From UBA1573 sp016794285 (GTDB lineage: Bacteria > Pseudomonadota > Alphaproteobacteria > Micavibrionales > Micavibrionaceae), in assembly GCA_016794285.1 (NCBI GenBank), contig JAEUKO010000058.1:1-11796 (forward strand): a stretch of DNA of 11,796 bases. Direction: 5' to 3'. Below, in pieces: positions 1 to 6,405 of this stretch; the stretch's first letter is position 1, and each line of letters begins with the position of its first letter. The position numbers were made by a program, and so were the translations under genes. The notes below the pieces were generated by a model. The model was not told the DNA's origin. It saw only the letters and a list, made by a program, of their open reading frames with translations, and made no database searches.

Positions 1-1
1 G

Positions 2-976
2 TTAGAGCAACAGTTGAAAGACTTGGTTCCTGAGGTCAAGGTTATCTCGGCGCACGGACAAATGACACCGACTGAATTGGAAGAGCGTATGACCGCTTTC
101 TATGAAGGGCAGTATGGCGTTTTGCTGGCGACAAACATCATTGAATCTGGACTCGATATTCCAGCCGCAAACACGATTATCATCCACCGCGCTGATATGT
201 TCGGGCTCTCCCAACTTTATCAAATTCGGGGGCGTGTGGGGCGATCAAAGGTCCGTGCCTATGCCTATCTCACTTACGACCCTTCTGTGAAACTGACGGA
301 GCAATCCCAGAAGCGGCTGGAAGTTTTTGAAACATTGGATAGCTTGGGGGCGGGATTTCAGTTGGCTAGTCATGACCTTGATATTCGAGGGGCTGGAAAC
401 CTGCTGGGGGAAGAGCAATCCGGTCATATCAAGGAAGTCGGTATTGAGCTGTATCAGCAGATGTTGGAGGAGGCTGTCGCGGCTGCCCGTTCCGGCGCAG
501 ATCGTGAAGCTCCCGCTGTTGAAAGTGGGTGGAGCCCAGTTATCAATCTGGGATCCTCTGTTTTAATTCCCGAACATTTCGTGACAGATCTCAGTACGCG
601 GATGAGTTTGTATCGTCGCTTGGCCGAACTTGAAAGCGAAGAGGAAATTGAAATCTTTGCCGCCGAGATGATTGACCGCTTTGGTCCCTTGCCAGATGAG
701 GCCAGCAATCTGTTTGACATTGTTAAAATCAAAATCCTGTGTAAAAAAGCGGGAATATCGCACTTGGATGCTGGCCCTAAGGGAGCTCTCATCGGGTTTT
801 ATCAGAATTCGCCGCCTTGCCCTGAAAAGCTACTTGGCTGGGTTTCGTCCCATCCCGGGAGCGTGAAGCTGCGACCCGATCAAAAAATATCCGTTTTGCG
901 TTCATGGGATCACCTCAAAGACCGTGTGCGGGGACTGCAGGCATTGGCTCTCGAATTGTCAAAAATCGCCCTGTAA
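2..976 (+). CDS. mfd: Transcription-repair coupling factor Mfd, C-terminal part (5' end outside window)
   Basis: Mfd is the DNA translocase that pushes stalled RNA polymerase off damaged DNA and recruits UvrA. Only the last 324 residues or so are visible; the frame is open at the left edge, so the start lies outside. Seen in order: the end of helicase lobe 2 with motif V (TNIIESGLDIP, about 131-163) and motif VI arginine fingers (QIRGRVGRS, 221-247), then the TRG-like region (LASHDLDIRGAGNLLGEEQSGH), and the C-terminal TRCF domain (from about 540, with LSTRMSLYRRLAELESEEEI and DRFGPLPDEASNL). RecG shares the helicase motifs but lacks this C-terminal domain, so Mfd is secure. The gene ends with TAA and no clear terminator follows; the next gene starts 47 bases later and may be co-transcribed. 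Confidence 0.97.
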   Translation, partial: LEQQLKDLVPEVKVISAHGQMTPTELEERMTAFYEGQYGVLLATNIIESGLDIPAANTIIIHRADMFGLSQLYQIRGRVGRSKVRAYAYLTYDPSVKLTEQSQKRLEVFETLDSLGAGFQLASHDLDIRGAGNLLGEEQSGHIKEVGIELYQQMLEEAVAAARSGADREAPAVESGWSPVINLGSSVLIPEHFVTDLSTRMSLYRRLAELESEEEIEIFAAEMIDRFGPLPDEASNLFDIVKIKILCKKAGISHLDAGPKGALIGFYQNSPPCPEKLLGWVSSHPGSVKLRPDQKISVLRSWDHLKDRVRGLQALALELSKIAL

Positions 977-1023
977 ACTTGTGGAACCCTGTGGTATCAT
1001 TTTACTGAACACGGGAGGCGTTC

Positions 1024-1437
1024 ATGGCTCAGTCCTATCTTGAAACTTGTATTGTTGAAGCTCTCAGAAAAGCTAAGGGCAACCAGACCAAGACTCGCCA
1101 GCTTGTGGCTTCGATGGCTATTGAGGACGACCAGTTGTTGTTGGCTTTGGCCAAGCCTCATTTGAATGCCATTGTAGCCCATGCCGTCAACCGGATTGCC
1201 ATTCAGCAAAAGGGAAAGGCTTCAAAATTGAAAGCCGATGATCTTCCGCCGATTCCCAAACCATCCAAAGAAGATGCAGGTTTTGGTATTGATCTACTGA
1301 AGGCTTTGGGAGGTCAGAACGTTGCTAAATTTGGCAAGGAGGATGAAGCTCCACCGATTAAGAAGAAGGCTGCTTCGGCACAGCACATCAACGCGCTGAA
1401 ACTGATGGCGGCCAAAAGCAAAACCAAGCTGAAATAA
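1024..1437 (+). CDS. Small basic conserved-looking protein of unknown function
   Basis: A 137-residue protein that I do not recognise as a named family. The ATG is preceded by a strong Shine-Dalgarno GGGAGG at 1013-1018, five bases before the start. Residues 1-65 are predicted helical by eye (YLETCIVEALRKAKGNQTKTRQ, then LLLALAKPHLNAIVAHAVNRIA). A Lys/Pro-rich, low-complexity middle follows (about 70-118), then a short C-terminal helix (QHINALKLMAAKSK) rich in lysine. There is no signal peptide, membrane segment or cysteine pair; one cysteine is visible near residue 9. The basic, partly disordered make-up would suit a nucleic-acid or ribosome-associated protein, but that is inference only. 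It ends in tandem stops (TAATAA) and lies 10 bases before the kinase gene, so the two are probably one operon. Confidence 0.75.
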   Translation: MAQSYLETCIVEALRKAKGNQTKTRQLVASMAIEDDQLLLALAKPHLNAIVAHAVNRIAIQQKGKASKLKADDLPPIPKPSKEDAGFGIDLLKALGGQNVAKFGKEDEAPPIKKKAASAQHINALKLMAAKSKTKLK

Positions 1438-1447
1438 TAAAACTACT

Positions 1448-2503
1448 ATGCTGGATCCTGCAGAAAGATTAAGTTTCCTGAAACACGCTGGTTGGGCGGG
1501 AGCTTTTGAGACTCGCGTGGGGGAGGACTGGTCACAGCGTAAAATTTTCCGTGTTGAAAAAAATGGCCGCAGTGCGATTGTTATGCACTCTCTGCCTGAC
1601 GATCACCCACAAGCAACGGCGGGGCACAAGCTGCGTGACTTCGTCCGTATTTCTTCCTATCTTTTCTCTATTGGCCTCTCTGCGCCTCAGGTTTACGCGC
1701 AGGACGTGGCGCATGGCTTGCTTCTTGTCGAAGATTTTGGCTCAATTTCTTTGCAGGACCGTATTCAAGATATGCCAAGTTCACAGGGAGATGATTACCT
1801 GCGAGCCACCAATGTTCTGGCCCATATTTATGGGCGGAGCCAGCATATTTCAATTGATCTGCCTGATTACTATGCAGGGCATATTCATGCTGGACGGCGG
1901 CGGGTGGTTGATTGGTACATTCCTGCCATCAAGCGGGTTAAAAATCCTGATGGATTGAGCGAAGAGTATCTCGAAGTTTGGAAAAAAATTGAAAAGTCCT
2001 TACCTCTCGTTCCGCGCCGATTTCTTCATGCTGATTTTCACCCTGCAAATTTGATGTGGCTTGCCGAAAGGGAGAAAGATAAGCAAATCGGATTGGTCGA
2101 TTTCCAAGGGGCTGTGGTTGGCCCTGCGCCGTATGATCTCGTGAATCTTCTCGATGATGCGCGGCGCATTGTTCCAGATGATATTAGAGCCATGTGTCTG
2201 GGAAAATTTATCGAACATTTAACGCCTGCTGAAAGAGAATCTTTTCTAGCGTGGTATCCCATTCTGGCTTGCCAGTTTCATTGTCGCGTGATTGGGCAGG
2301 CCGTTAAACTTGCGGTTCATAGTGGAAAGACTCGTTTGCTGGATCTCATTCCCATTCTTTCTTATCACTTGCAGCACGACTTGAAGCACCCGCTATTGGC
2401 CCCGCTGGCCCAGTGGTTTGCCGCACAAAAAGTTGATTTTAGAGAAACAACAACCATTGATCTGTCTGGCTTGGGTTCTCTGATTCGGGAAGATGCTTTT
2501 TAA
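1448..2503 (+). CDS. amgK: AmgK-like amino-sugar kinase (aminoglycoside phosphotransferase fold)
   Basis: A 351-residue member of the APH/choline-kinase fold. The N-lobe has the AmgK-type pattern (WSQRKIFRVEKNGRSAIVMHSLP, then LLLVEDFGS at 91-99). The C-lobe has the Brenner catalytic loop H194-A-D196-x4-N201 (HADFHPANLMW) and the metal-binding D218 in LVDFQGAVVGPAPYDLVNLL. AmgK phosphorylates MurNAc or GlcNAc at the anomeric position, feeding peptidoglycan recycling that avoids de novo MurA and so weakens fosfomycin action. That role comes from the family; here substrate specificity is inferred from overall pattern only, and another small-molecule kinase is possible. The usual partners tsaE and murU are not next to it. 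The ATG has no good Shine-Dalgarno but lies 10 bases after the preceding gene's stops, which suggests translational coupling; the N-terminus (ERLSFLKHAGWAGA) fits the family start. Confidence 0.8.
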   Translation: MLDPAERLSFLKHAGWAGAFETRVGEDWSQRKIFRVEKNGRSAIVMHSLPDDHPQATAGHKLRDFVRISSYLFSIGLSAPQVYAQDVAHGLLLVEDFGSISLQDRIQDMPSSQGDDYLRATNVLAHIYGRSQHISIDLPDYYAGHIHAGRRRVVDWYIPAIKRVKNPDGLSEEYLEVWKKIEKSLPLVPRRFLHADFHPANLMWLAEREKDKQIGLVDFQGAVVGPAPYDLVNLLDDARRIVPDDIRAMCLGKFIEHLTPAERESFLAWYPILACQFHCRVIGQAVKLAVHSGKTRLLDLIPILSYHLQHDLKHPLLAPLAQWFAAQKVDFRETTTIDLSGLGSLIREDAF

Positions 2504-2524
2504 GGGCGGCTGTATCGGAGGGGC

Positions 2525-2553
2525 TTGCCTTTTTTGATAGAGTTTTCTAGGCT
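2525..2553 (+). promoter_or_regulatory. Possible promoter of the aminotransferase gene
   Basis: TTGCCT (2525-2530) and TAGGCT (2548-2553) are 17 bases apart. Transcription would start near 2560, giving a leader of about 25 bases before the ATG at 2584. Both boxes are imperfect, so this is tentative; read-through from the kinase gene is an alternative. Confidence 0.3.
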
Positions 2554-2583
2554 GTAGTGAGTATTTCAACAAAAGGATTGTCT

Positions 2584-3807
2584 ATGTCTCTTCTCTCCCA
2601 TCGGCTTAGCCGGATTAAACCATCCCCAACTATTGCTGTGACCACGAAAGCCAACGAGCTAAAGGCGGCTGGGAAAGACGTGATTGGATTGGGGGCCGGA
2701 GAACCAGATTTTAACACGCCGGATTTTGTGATTGAAGCGGCCTATGCGGCCATGAAACGGGGTGAAACCAAATATACCGCCGTGGATGGAACCCCTGCCT
2801 TGAAGGATGCCATTATTGCCAAGTTCAAACGGGACAATGGTTTGACCTATGACCGAAGCCAGATCACGGTTGGTGCGGGCGGAAAACAAGTTCTTTATAA
2901 TGCGTTGATGGCCACTGTGGGGGTGGGGGATGAGGTGATTATTCCTGCTCCATATTGGGTTTCTTACCCTGATATGACCTTGCTGGCTGAAGGAACTCCT
3001 GTTTTTGTGAAATGCGCTGAAGAAAACGGGTTCAAGTTAAAGGCCGCTGATCTTGAGGCTGCTATCACTCCTAAAACAAAATGGGTTATTTTGAATTCGC
3101 CCAGCAACCCGACGGGCGCGGCCTATTCCTATGATGAGATGAAAGCCTTGACAGATGTTTTGCTTCGCCACCCTCATGTTTGGGTGATGTCGGACGATAT
3201 TTATGAGCATCTGGTTTATGATGGGTTCAAATTTTGTACCCCAGCTCAGGTCGAACCAAAATTATATGACAGGACGCTGACCTGTAATGGGGCCTCAAAA
3301 GCTTATGCCATGACGGGTTGGCGGATTGGGTATGCTGCCGGACCCAAAGAGCTTATCAAGGCGATGGGAAATATCCAAAGCCATAGTACCTCCAATCCGT
3401 GTTCAATTTCACAAGCGGCTGCTTTGGCAGCTCTGAACGGAGATCAGTCTTTCCTGAAGGGATGGTGCGAAACCTATAAGGCGCGGCGTGATCTGGTTGT
3501 CGAAATGCTCAATAAGGCCGATGGACTTCGCTGTGCAAAACCCGAAGGGGCTTTCTATGTGTATGCAAGCTGTGAAGGCTGTATTGGCAAAGTAACGCCT
3601 GATGGAAAAATCATCGCAACGGATGGGGATTTTGTGACCTATCTTCTCGAAACTGTTGGGGTAGCTGCGGTACAAGGTGAGGCGTTTGGACTTTCGCCTT
3701 ACTTCCGTATATCCTATGCCACATCAACGGAGGCCTTGACCAAGGCGTGTGAGCGCATTCAAACGGCCTGCGCGGCCCTAACCGGAGTAGCGACAAAGGT
3801 CGCCTGA
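2584..3807 (+). CDS. aatA: Class I pyridoxal-phosphate aspartate aminotransferase
   Basis: Transfers the amino group between aspartate and 2-oxoglutarate in the cytoplasm; many alphaproteobacterial relatives also accept prephenate or aromatic substrates. At 407 residues it matches the I-gamma subgroup length. Visible motifs: substrate loop GAGEPDFNTP (37-46), Tyr64 in ETKYTAVDGT, cofactor residues N175 (NSPSNPTG), D204 and Y207 (SDDIYEHLVYDG), the Schiff-base lysine K239 in GASKAYAMTGWRIGY with R247 contacting the phosphate, and R375 (YFRISYAT) for the substrate carboxylate. I chose ATG 2584, which has AAAGGA at 2572-2577 six bases upstream; an in-frame GTG at 2557 lacks a site and would fall inside the likely promoter/leader. 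The last 49 bases overlap the 3' end of the opposing patatin gene. Confidence 0.95.
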   Translation: MSLLSHRLSRIKPSPTIAVTTKANELKAAGKDVIGLGAGEPDFNTPDFVIEAAYAAMKRGETKYTAVDGTPALKDAIIAKFKRDNGLTYDRSQITVGAGGKQVLYNALMATVGVGDEVIIPAPYWVSYPDMTLLAEGTPVFVKCAEENGFKLKAADLEAAITPKTKWVILNSPSNPTGAAYSYDEMKALTDVLLRHPHVWVMSDDIYEHLVYDGFKFCTPAQVEPKLYDRTLTCNGASKAYAMTGWRIGYAAGPKELIKAMGNIQSHSTSNPCSISQAAALAALNGDQSFLKGWCETYKARRDLVVEMLNKADGLRCAKPEGAFYVYASCEGCIGKVTPDGKIIATDGDFVTYLLETVGVAAVQGEAFGLSPYFRISYATSTEALTKACERIQTACAALTGVATKVA

Positions 3808-4853
3808 TTATTTGGGGAAGGACGATGGTGGGGCAGGGGGGCATTTCGGATAATCTCGGCAAGGCAGTCTAATTTTTGTTGATGTTCGGGGTTGTTTGCA
3901 ATCAACTGTTCGGTGAGGCTCATTCTTTTTTGTATGACACTAGCGTACCCAGTGAAGGCATCGGGAAAGGGGGATATTTTTCCTTCTGCGAAGGGTTGGT
4001 CAAGCCGCAGGCTGAGATCAAAAACGTTGTCTTTCCCAAATAGTTTTGTGGTGTGTTCAACCATGTCCATGTGAACGAGAGCTCGTAAAGCTTCGGGGAA
4101 ATGGCGGTTCATTCCGAATATTCCAAGACGTTCTGTTGGTCTAAGGGTGATGTTTTCGTAGTTATTGCCAAAGATGACGCATACAAGACGGCGGCTTCTG
4201 AGATGGGTTTTGTAAAAATCTGACAGTTCAACCAGATTGGAAGAGTGAGTTTCAAGAACGGCCATATCAATATACCTCTTTCCGGTTTCTGCAATGGCAT
4301 GGTCTCCGAATCTGAGTGGATAGGCTGAAGAAGCCAGAGCCGCATCCGAGAATTGGACGGCTTCATTGAGATTGGGAAGATTGGACACGGCAGAAAGAAA
4401 ATGTCCCTCTGGAACGTGCTGGAAATATTCGCGGCTGAGGGTAGGCGAAATAGAACAAGAACTGATACACACGGGCAAAAGGGAGTCGCAAAGACGGGCC
4501 CTCCCAATGGTTTCTTCCAACCTTTCCTTGGCCTTGTCGCGGCGGCGGGATAGATAAAAATAGATGTTGTCCCGAAACATTTGAGGGAGATCAGAGGCAG
4601 TGAGGGCTGGTTTTGTGGGATCGCTCAAGGATGGAGCAGCCAGTCCCGCGACGACAAAGGCTCCGGCTGAGTCCCCTATCAGGTAAGGCCTGTGCTCGTG
4701 CAGAGAATGGCCCACGCGCTTTTCAAGGCTGAACAGATTATAGATAGAGGTATATATTTCGCCCGCGCCACCCCGCAGAATGAAGATGAAATCCGTTCTT
4801 TGGCGAGGGGTGAGGGCACCGCGAATCTTGTCAAATGTTTCTGAAATTCTCAT
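3759..4853 (-). CDS. Patatin-like phospholipase, divergent copy (downstream of the pair)
   Basis: A 364-residue patatin-fold protein, a family of Ser-Asp dyad lipid acyl hydrolases. Numbered from the ATG at 4853: oxyanion-type loop RGGAGE (27-32, instead of the usual GGGxRG), nucleophile elbow GDSAG (60-64, Ser62), the conserved helix DAALASSAYPLRFGDH (170-185), and the likely catalytic Asp196 in YIDMAVLETHSSN, where family members normally have DGG or DGA. The Ser and Asp are both kept, so it may be active, but the Met after Asp and the missing third loop glycine are unusual. The reading frame is open upstream to 5051, but that extension overlaps the preceding gene and shows no patatin-like residues; ATG 4853 puts the oxyanion loop at the usual distance from the N-terminus and has AGGA eleven bases before it. 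There is no signal peptide or membrane segment. It lies 74 bases after the first patatin and may be co-transcribed with it. Its tail overlaps aatA. Confidence 0.85.
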   Translation of the reverse strand: MRISETFDKIRGALTPRQRTDFIFILRGGAGEIYTSIYNLFSLEKRVGHSLHEHRPYLIGDSAGAFVVAGLAAPSLSDPTKPALTASDLPQMFRDNIYFYLSRRRDKAKERLEETIGRARLCDSLLPVCISSCSISPTLSREYFQHVPEGHFLSAVSNLPNLNEAVQFSDAALASSAYPLRFGDHAIAETGKRYIDMAVLETHSSNLVELSDFYKTHLRSRRLVCVIFGNNYENITLRPTERLGIFGMNRHFPEALRALVHMDMVEHTTKLFGKDNVFDLSLRLDQPFAEGKISPFPDAFTGYASVIQKRMSLTEQLIANNPEHQQKLDCLAEIIRNAPLPHHRPSPNNQATFVATPVRAAQAV

Positions 4854-4884
4854 GACTACCCATTTCCTGTCTTTTCTATTTACA

Positions 4885-4913
4885 GATTTATTAAGTCTTA
4901 CGAAAAACATCAA
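4885..4913 (-). promoter_or_regulatory. Possible promoter between the two patatin genes
   Basis: On the - strand, TTGATG (4913-4908) and TAAATC (4890-4885) are 17 bases apart in an A/T-rich spacer region, with the ATG at 4853. It would let the second patatin be expressed apart from the first. The -10 match is poor, so confidence is low. Confidence 0.28.
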
Positions 4914-4927
4914 GAAAAAAGGAGAAA

Positions 4928-6199
4928 TTAGGTTGTTGGTGGGCGAGAAAGTCCTAATCCCCGCGAAATCCGGCTTCTCAGGCTTGATCGAGGTGAGCGG
5001 TTTCCTTGACCTGATTGGCGGGAGTCGCGGTTGTTCACCAAAAGATGACAAATGGTTTCAAAACTTTTGCGGTTTTCTTCTAACGTCGTTTCAAAGAAGT
5101 TTTTGAGCTTGCGGAGGTTTTCTGGACTGGCATCATCAATTTGACCACTTGGGTAATCTTCTGCAAAGGGACCTGTAATCAGGGATTTGTTGAACATATA
5201 CAGGTTATCGCCCATGTCTCTGGTAAAGGAATTTAGCAGAGCGGTTTCTGAGGCATAAAAGAAAATGTTAATCAGTGGCATATCGTTACTAGGGTCCACA
5301 ACTCCCAATGAGCCGTAGCGGTTCCAATCTTCTTTGGGAATGGAGCGGTTGTAATATCCGGTTCCAAGCACAATCATCACAAGGTCGCGGTCTGCCGGAA
5401 TATGTTCCCGCAATGCCCCCATATAACTGATACATGGGTTGTCAAAAATACTTCCGTCTATGCCGGAAATTTCCAGTTCAGGTGCACCCATTTCTGGAGT
5501 CATTTTGAAGGTGTGGCACGGGAAATATGTTGGGGCGGCGGTGCTTGCCATCACGGCATCAAACAAGCCAACAGTTTGCGGAGGCGATGTTTTCTGGGCC
5601 CCTTCGAACTTGATATTTTTGAGCCAGAGTGCGTGCCCTCCTTCATTCAAAAACGTGTTGGTTTTGTGGGAGTAGTCGTTCCTAGATATACCGTTTGAAC
5701 GAAGCCCGCGCCCATCAATGCTGTAAACCGGAATAATCAAGCTGTTCAGACTGTCGCTCAGTTGACTGCGGCCAAACAAAGCCCGCAAGGAGCGTCCAAG
5801 ATTGGCTTGTTCATAATGACCATGACGCAGCAATTGGTCGAGTTGCCCGAATTTCATTGTTCGGTTGTTAAAGTCATGAATCATGCTGCGAAAGGCACGG
5901 AAGGAATCTTGAGGAAAGATCTGAATTCCTTCGCGCTCATAAAAGCGTACCATGTGGCGGGCTTTATATTTGGGCAAGCCAGATTCATACGGATGGGGAA
6001 CATTCAAGGAGGCATTCAAAATGGACCCCGTTGAGGGACCCATAAAAATATCCACCATCTCGGCCATGTGGAGTCCGGTTGTCTCCTCGATCCTTTGCAT
6101 GAAATGGGCGGGGATCAAGCCACGCATTCCTCCCCCGTAATTAAACAGAGCAATGACAGGTTTTTTGCGGGAGGAAGGCGAGTCAGGCATAAGAAACAT
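4928..6199 (-). CDS. Patatin-like phospholipase
   Basis: A 423-residue patatin-family lipid acyl hydrolase. Counted from the ATG at 6199: oxyanion loop GGGMRG (22-27), nucleophile elbow GPSTG (54-58, Ser56), the family signature DAVMASTAAPTYFP (214-227) and the catalytic Asp248-Gly249 in GIDGSIFDNP. All dyad elements are canonical. There is no signal peptide or membrane segment, so export would need a specialised system. Residues after about 380 are a Ser/Arg-rich, probably disordered tail. An alternative ATG at 6190 (three codons in) is equally possible; neither has a clear Shine-Dalgarno. A - strand -10-like TAATAT lies about 20 bases upstream of the start. Natural substrates cannot be told from sequence; relatives act on phospholipids in membrane remodelling or, in host-associated bacteria, as effectors. 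Confidence 0.9.
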   Translation of the reverse strand: MFLMPDSPSSRKKPVIALFNYGGGMRGLIPAHFMQRIEETTGLHMAEMVDIFMGPSTGSILNASLNVPHPYESGLPKYKARHMVRFYEREGIQIFPQDSFRAFRSMIHDFNNRTMKFGQLDQLLRHGHYEQANLGRSLRALFGRSQLSDSLNSLIIPVYSIDGRGLRSNGISRNDYSHKTNTFLNEGGHALWLKNIKFEGAQKTSPPQTVGLFDAVMASTAAPTYFPCHTFKMTPEMGAPELEISGIDGSIFDNPCISYMGALREHIPADRDLVMIVLGTGYYNRSIPKEDWNRYGSLGVVDPSNDMPLINIFFYASETALLNSFTRDMGDNLYMFNKSLITGPFAEDYPSGQIDDASPENLRKLKNFFETTLEENRKSFETICHLLVNNRDSRQSGQGNRSPRSSLRSRISRGLGLSRPPTT

Positions 6200-6244
6200 C
6201 CATATTGGCCGCTATATTAGCTGAAAAGTCAGGCAGGCACAGCA

Positions 6245-6270
6245 CAAAAAAAACCGGGCAAAAGCCCGGT
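6245..6270 (-). terminator. Strong Rho-independent terminator (end of the sRNA and of the lysR transcript)
   Basis: ACCGGGC and GCCCGGT (7 bp) close a TTTT loop and are followed by eight T on the - strand (6252-6245). There is no T run after the stem on the + strand, so it acts leftward. It separates the lysR/sRNA unit from the patatin genes. Confidence 0.9.
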
Positions 6271-6329
6271 AGAGTTGAACAGGGAGGTTTCACGTCTAGA
6301 TAGACGCGAAGGAACTTGAAGCAAGTTCC
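6245..6329 (-). ncRNA. Probable small regulatory RNA with an anti-Shine-Dalgarno stretch
   Basis: Read on the - strand, three hairpins follow one another. Hairpin 1 (6329-6311) is a perfect 8-bp stem, GGAACTTG / CAAGTTCC, with loop CTT. Hairpin 2 (6310-6289) starts on the next base: arms TTCGCGTCT and AGACGTGAA pair over 9 bp with one G-U, loop ATCT. An 18-base stretch (6288-6271) with no obvious pairing contains ACCTCCC. Hairpin 3 (6270-6253) is a 7-bp GC-rich terminator stem followed by eight T. A promoter-like pair upstream predicts the start at about 6329, the first base of hairpin 1, giving about 85 nt. The layout (structured 5' end, unpaired CCUCC-type seed, Rho-independent end) is that of alphaproteobacterial trans-acting sRNAs such as the AbcR or NfeR1 groups, but I see no basis for assigning it to either. 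It could instead be a 3'-UTR product of lysR. Confidence 0.65.
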
Positions 6330-6335
6330 AGAGGC

Positions 6336-6365
6336 CATATATGATGATTCGAGGTCTAAAAACAA
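6336..6365 (-). promoter_or_regulatory. Likely promoter of the small RNA
   Basis: On the - strand, TTGTTT (6365-6360) and TATATG (6341-6336) are separated by 18 bases. The expected start, about 7 bases after the -10 box, falls at 6329, exactly where hairpin 1 of the predicted RNA begins. The boxes are moderate matches; the positional agreement is the main support. Confidence 0.45.
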
Positions 6366-6389
6366 GTGTTTTTTTCAAAAGAGAGACCT
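6352..6389. repeat. Imperfect inverted repeat downstream of lysR
   Basis: Arms AGGTCT (6352-6357) and AGACCT (6384-6389) pair perfectly. Inside them AAAAAC (6358-6363) pairs with GTTTTT (6368-6373) around a four-base loop, leaving a bulge on one side. It lies between the lysR stop and the small RNA and contains the proposed -35 box. It could be an operator, a weak 3' structure of lysR mRNA, or chance in an A/T-rich stretch. Confidence 0.4.
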
Positions 6390-6405
6390 GATCTTTTTGC
6401 GAGGC

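Noticed and set aside
1024..1120. Fis-like DNA-binding motif in the small protein (EALRKAKGNQTKTR)
   Set aside because: The resemblance is limited to a few residues (GNQT) and sits at the N-terminus, unlike the C-terminal helix-turn-helix of Fis.
2504..2540. Terminator after the AmgK-like gene
   Set aside because: There is a T run at 2530-2535 but no convincing stem before it.
4854..5051. N-terminal extension of the second patatin
   Set aside because: It would overlap the end of the first patatin by about 120 bases and carries no patatin residues; ATG 4853 puts the oxyanion loop at the expected position.
5402..5698. + strand open frames inside the patatin genes
   Set aside because: They are antisense shadows of well-supported coding sequence with no recognisable protein motifs.
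3759..6199. CBASS-type anti-phage system with patatin effectors
   Set aside because: No nucleotidyltransferase of the CD-NTase family or other defence gene lies nearby; the neighbours are housekeeping genes.
6183..6365. Open frame of 60 codons on the - strand across the sRNA region
   Set aside because: It runs through the terminator hairpin and T tract and overlaps the patatin start; composition is not protein-like and there is no ribosome binding site.
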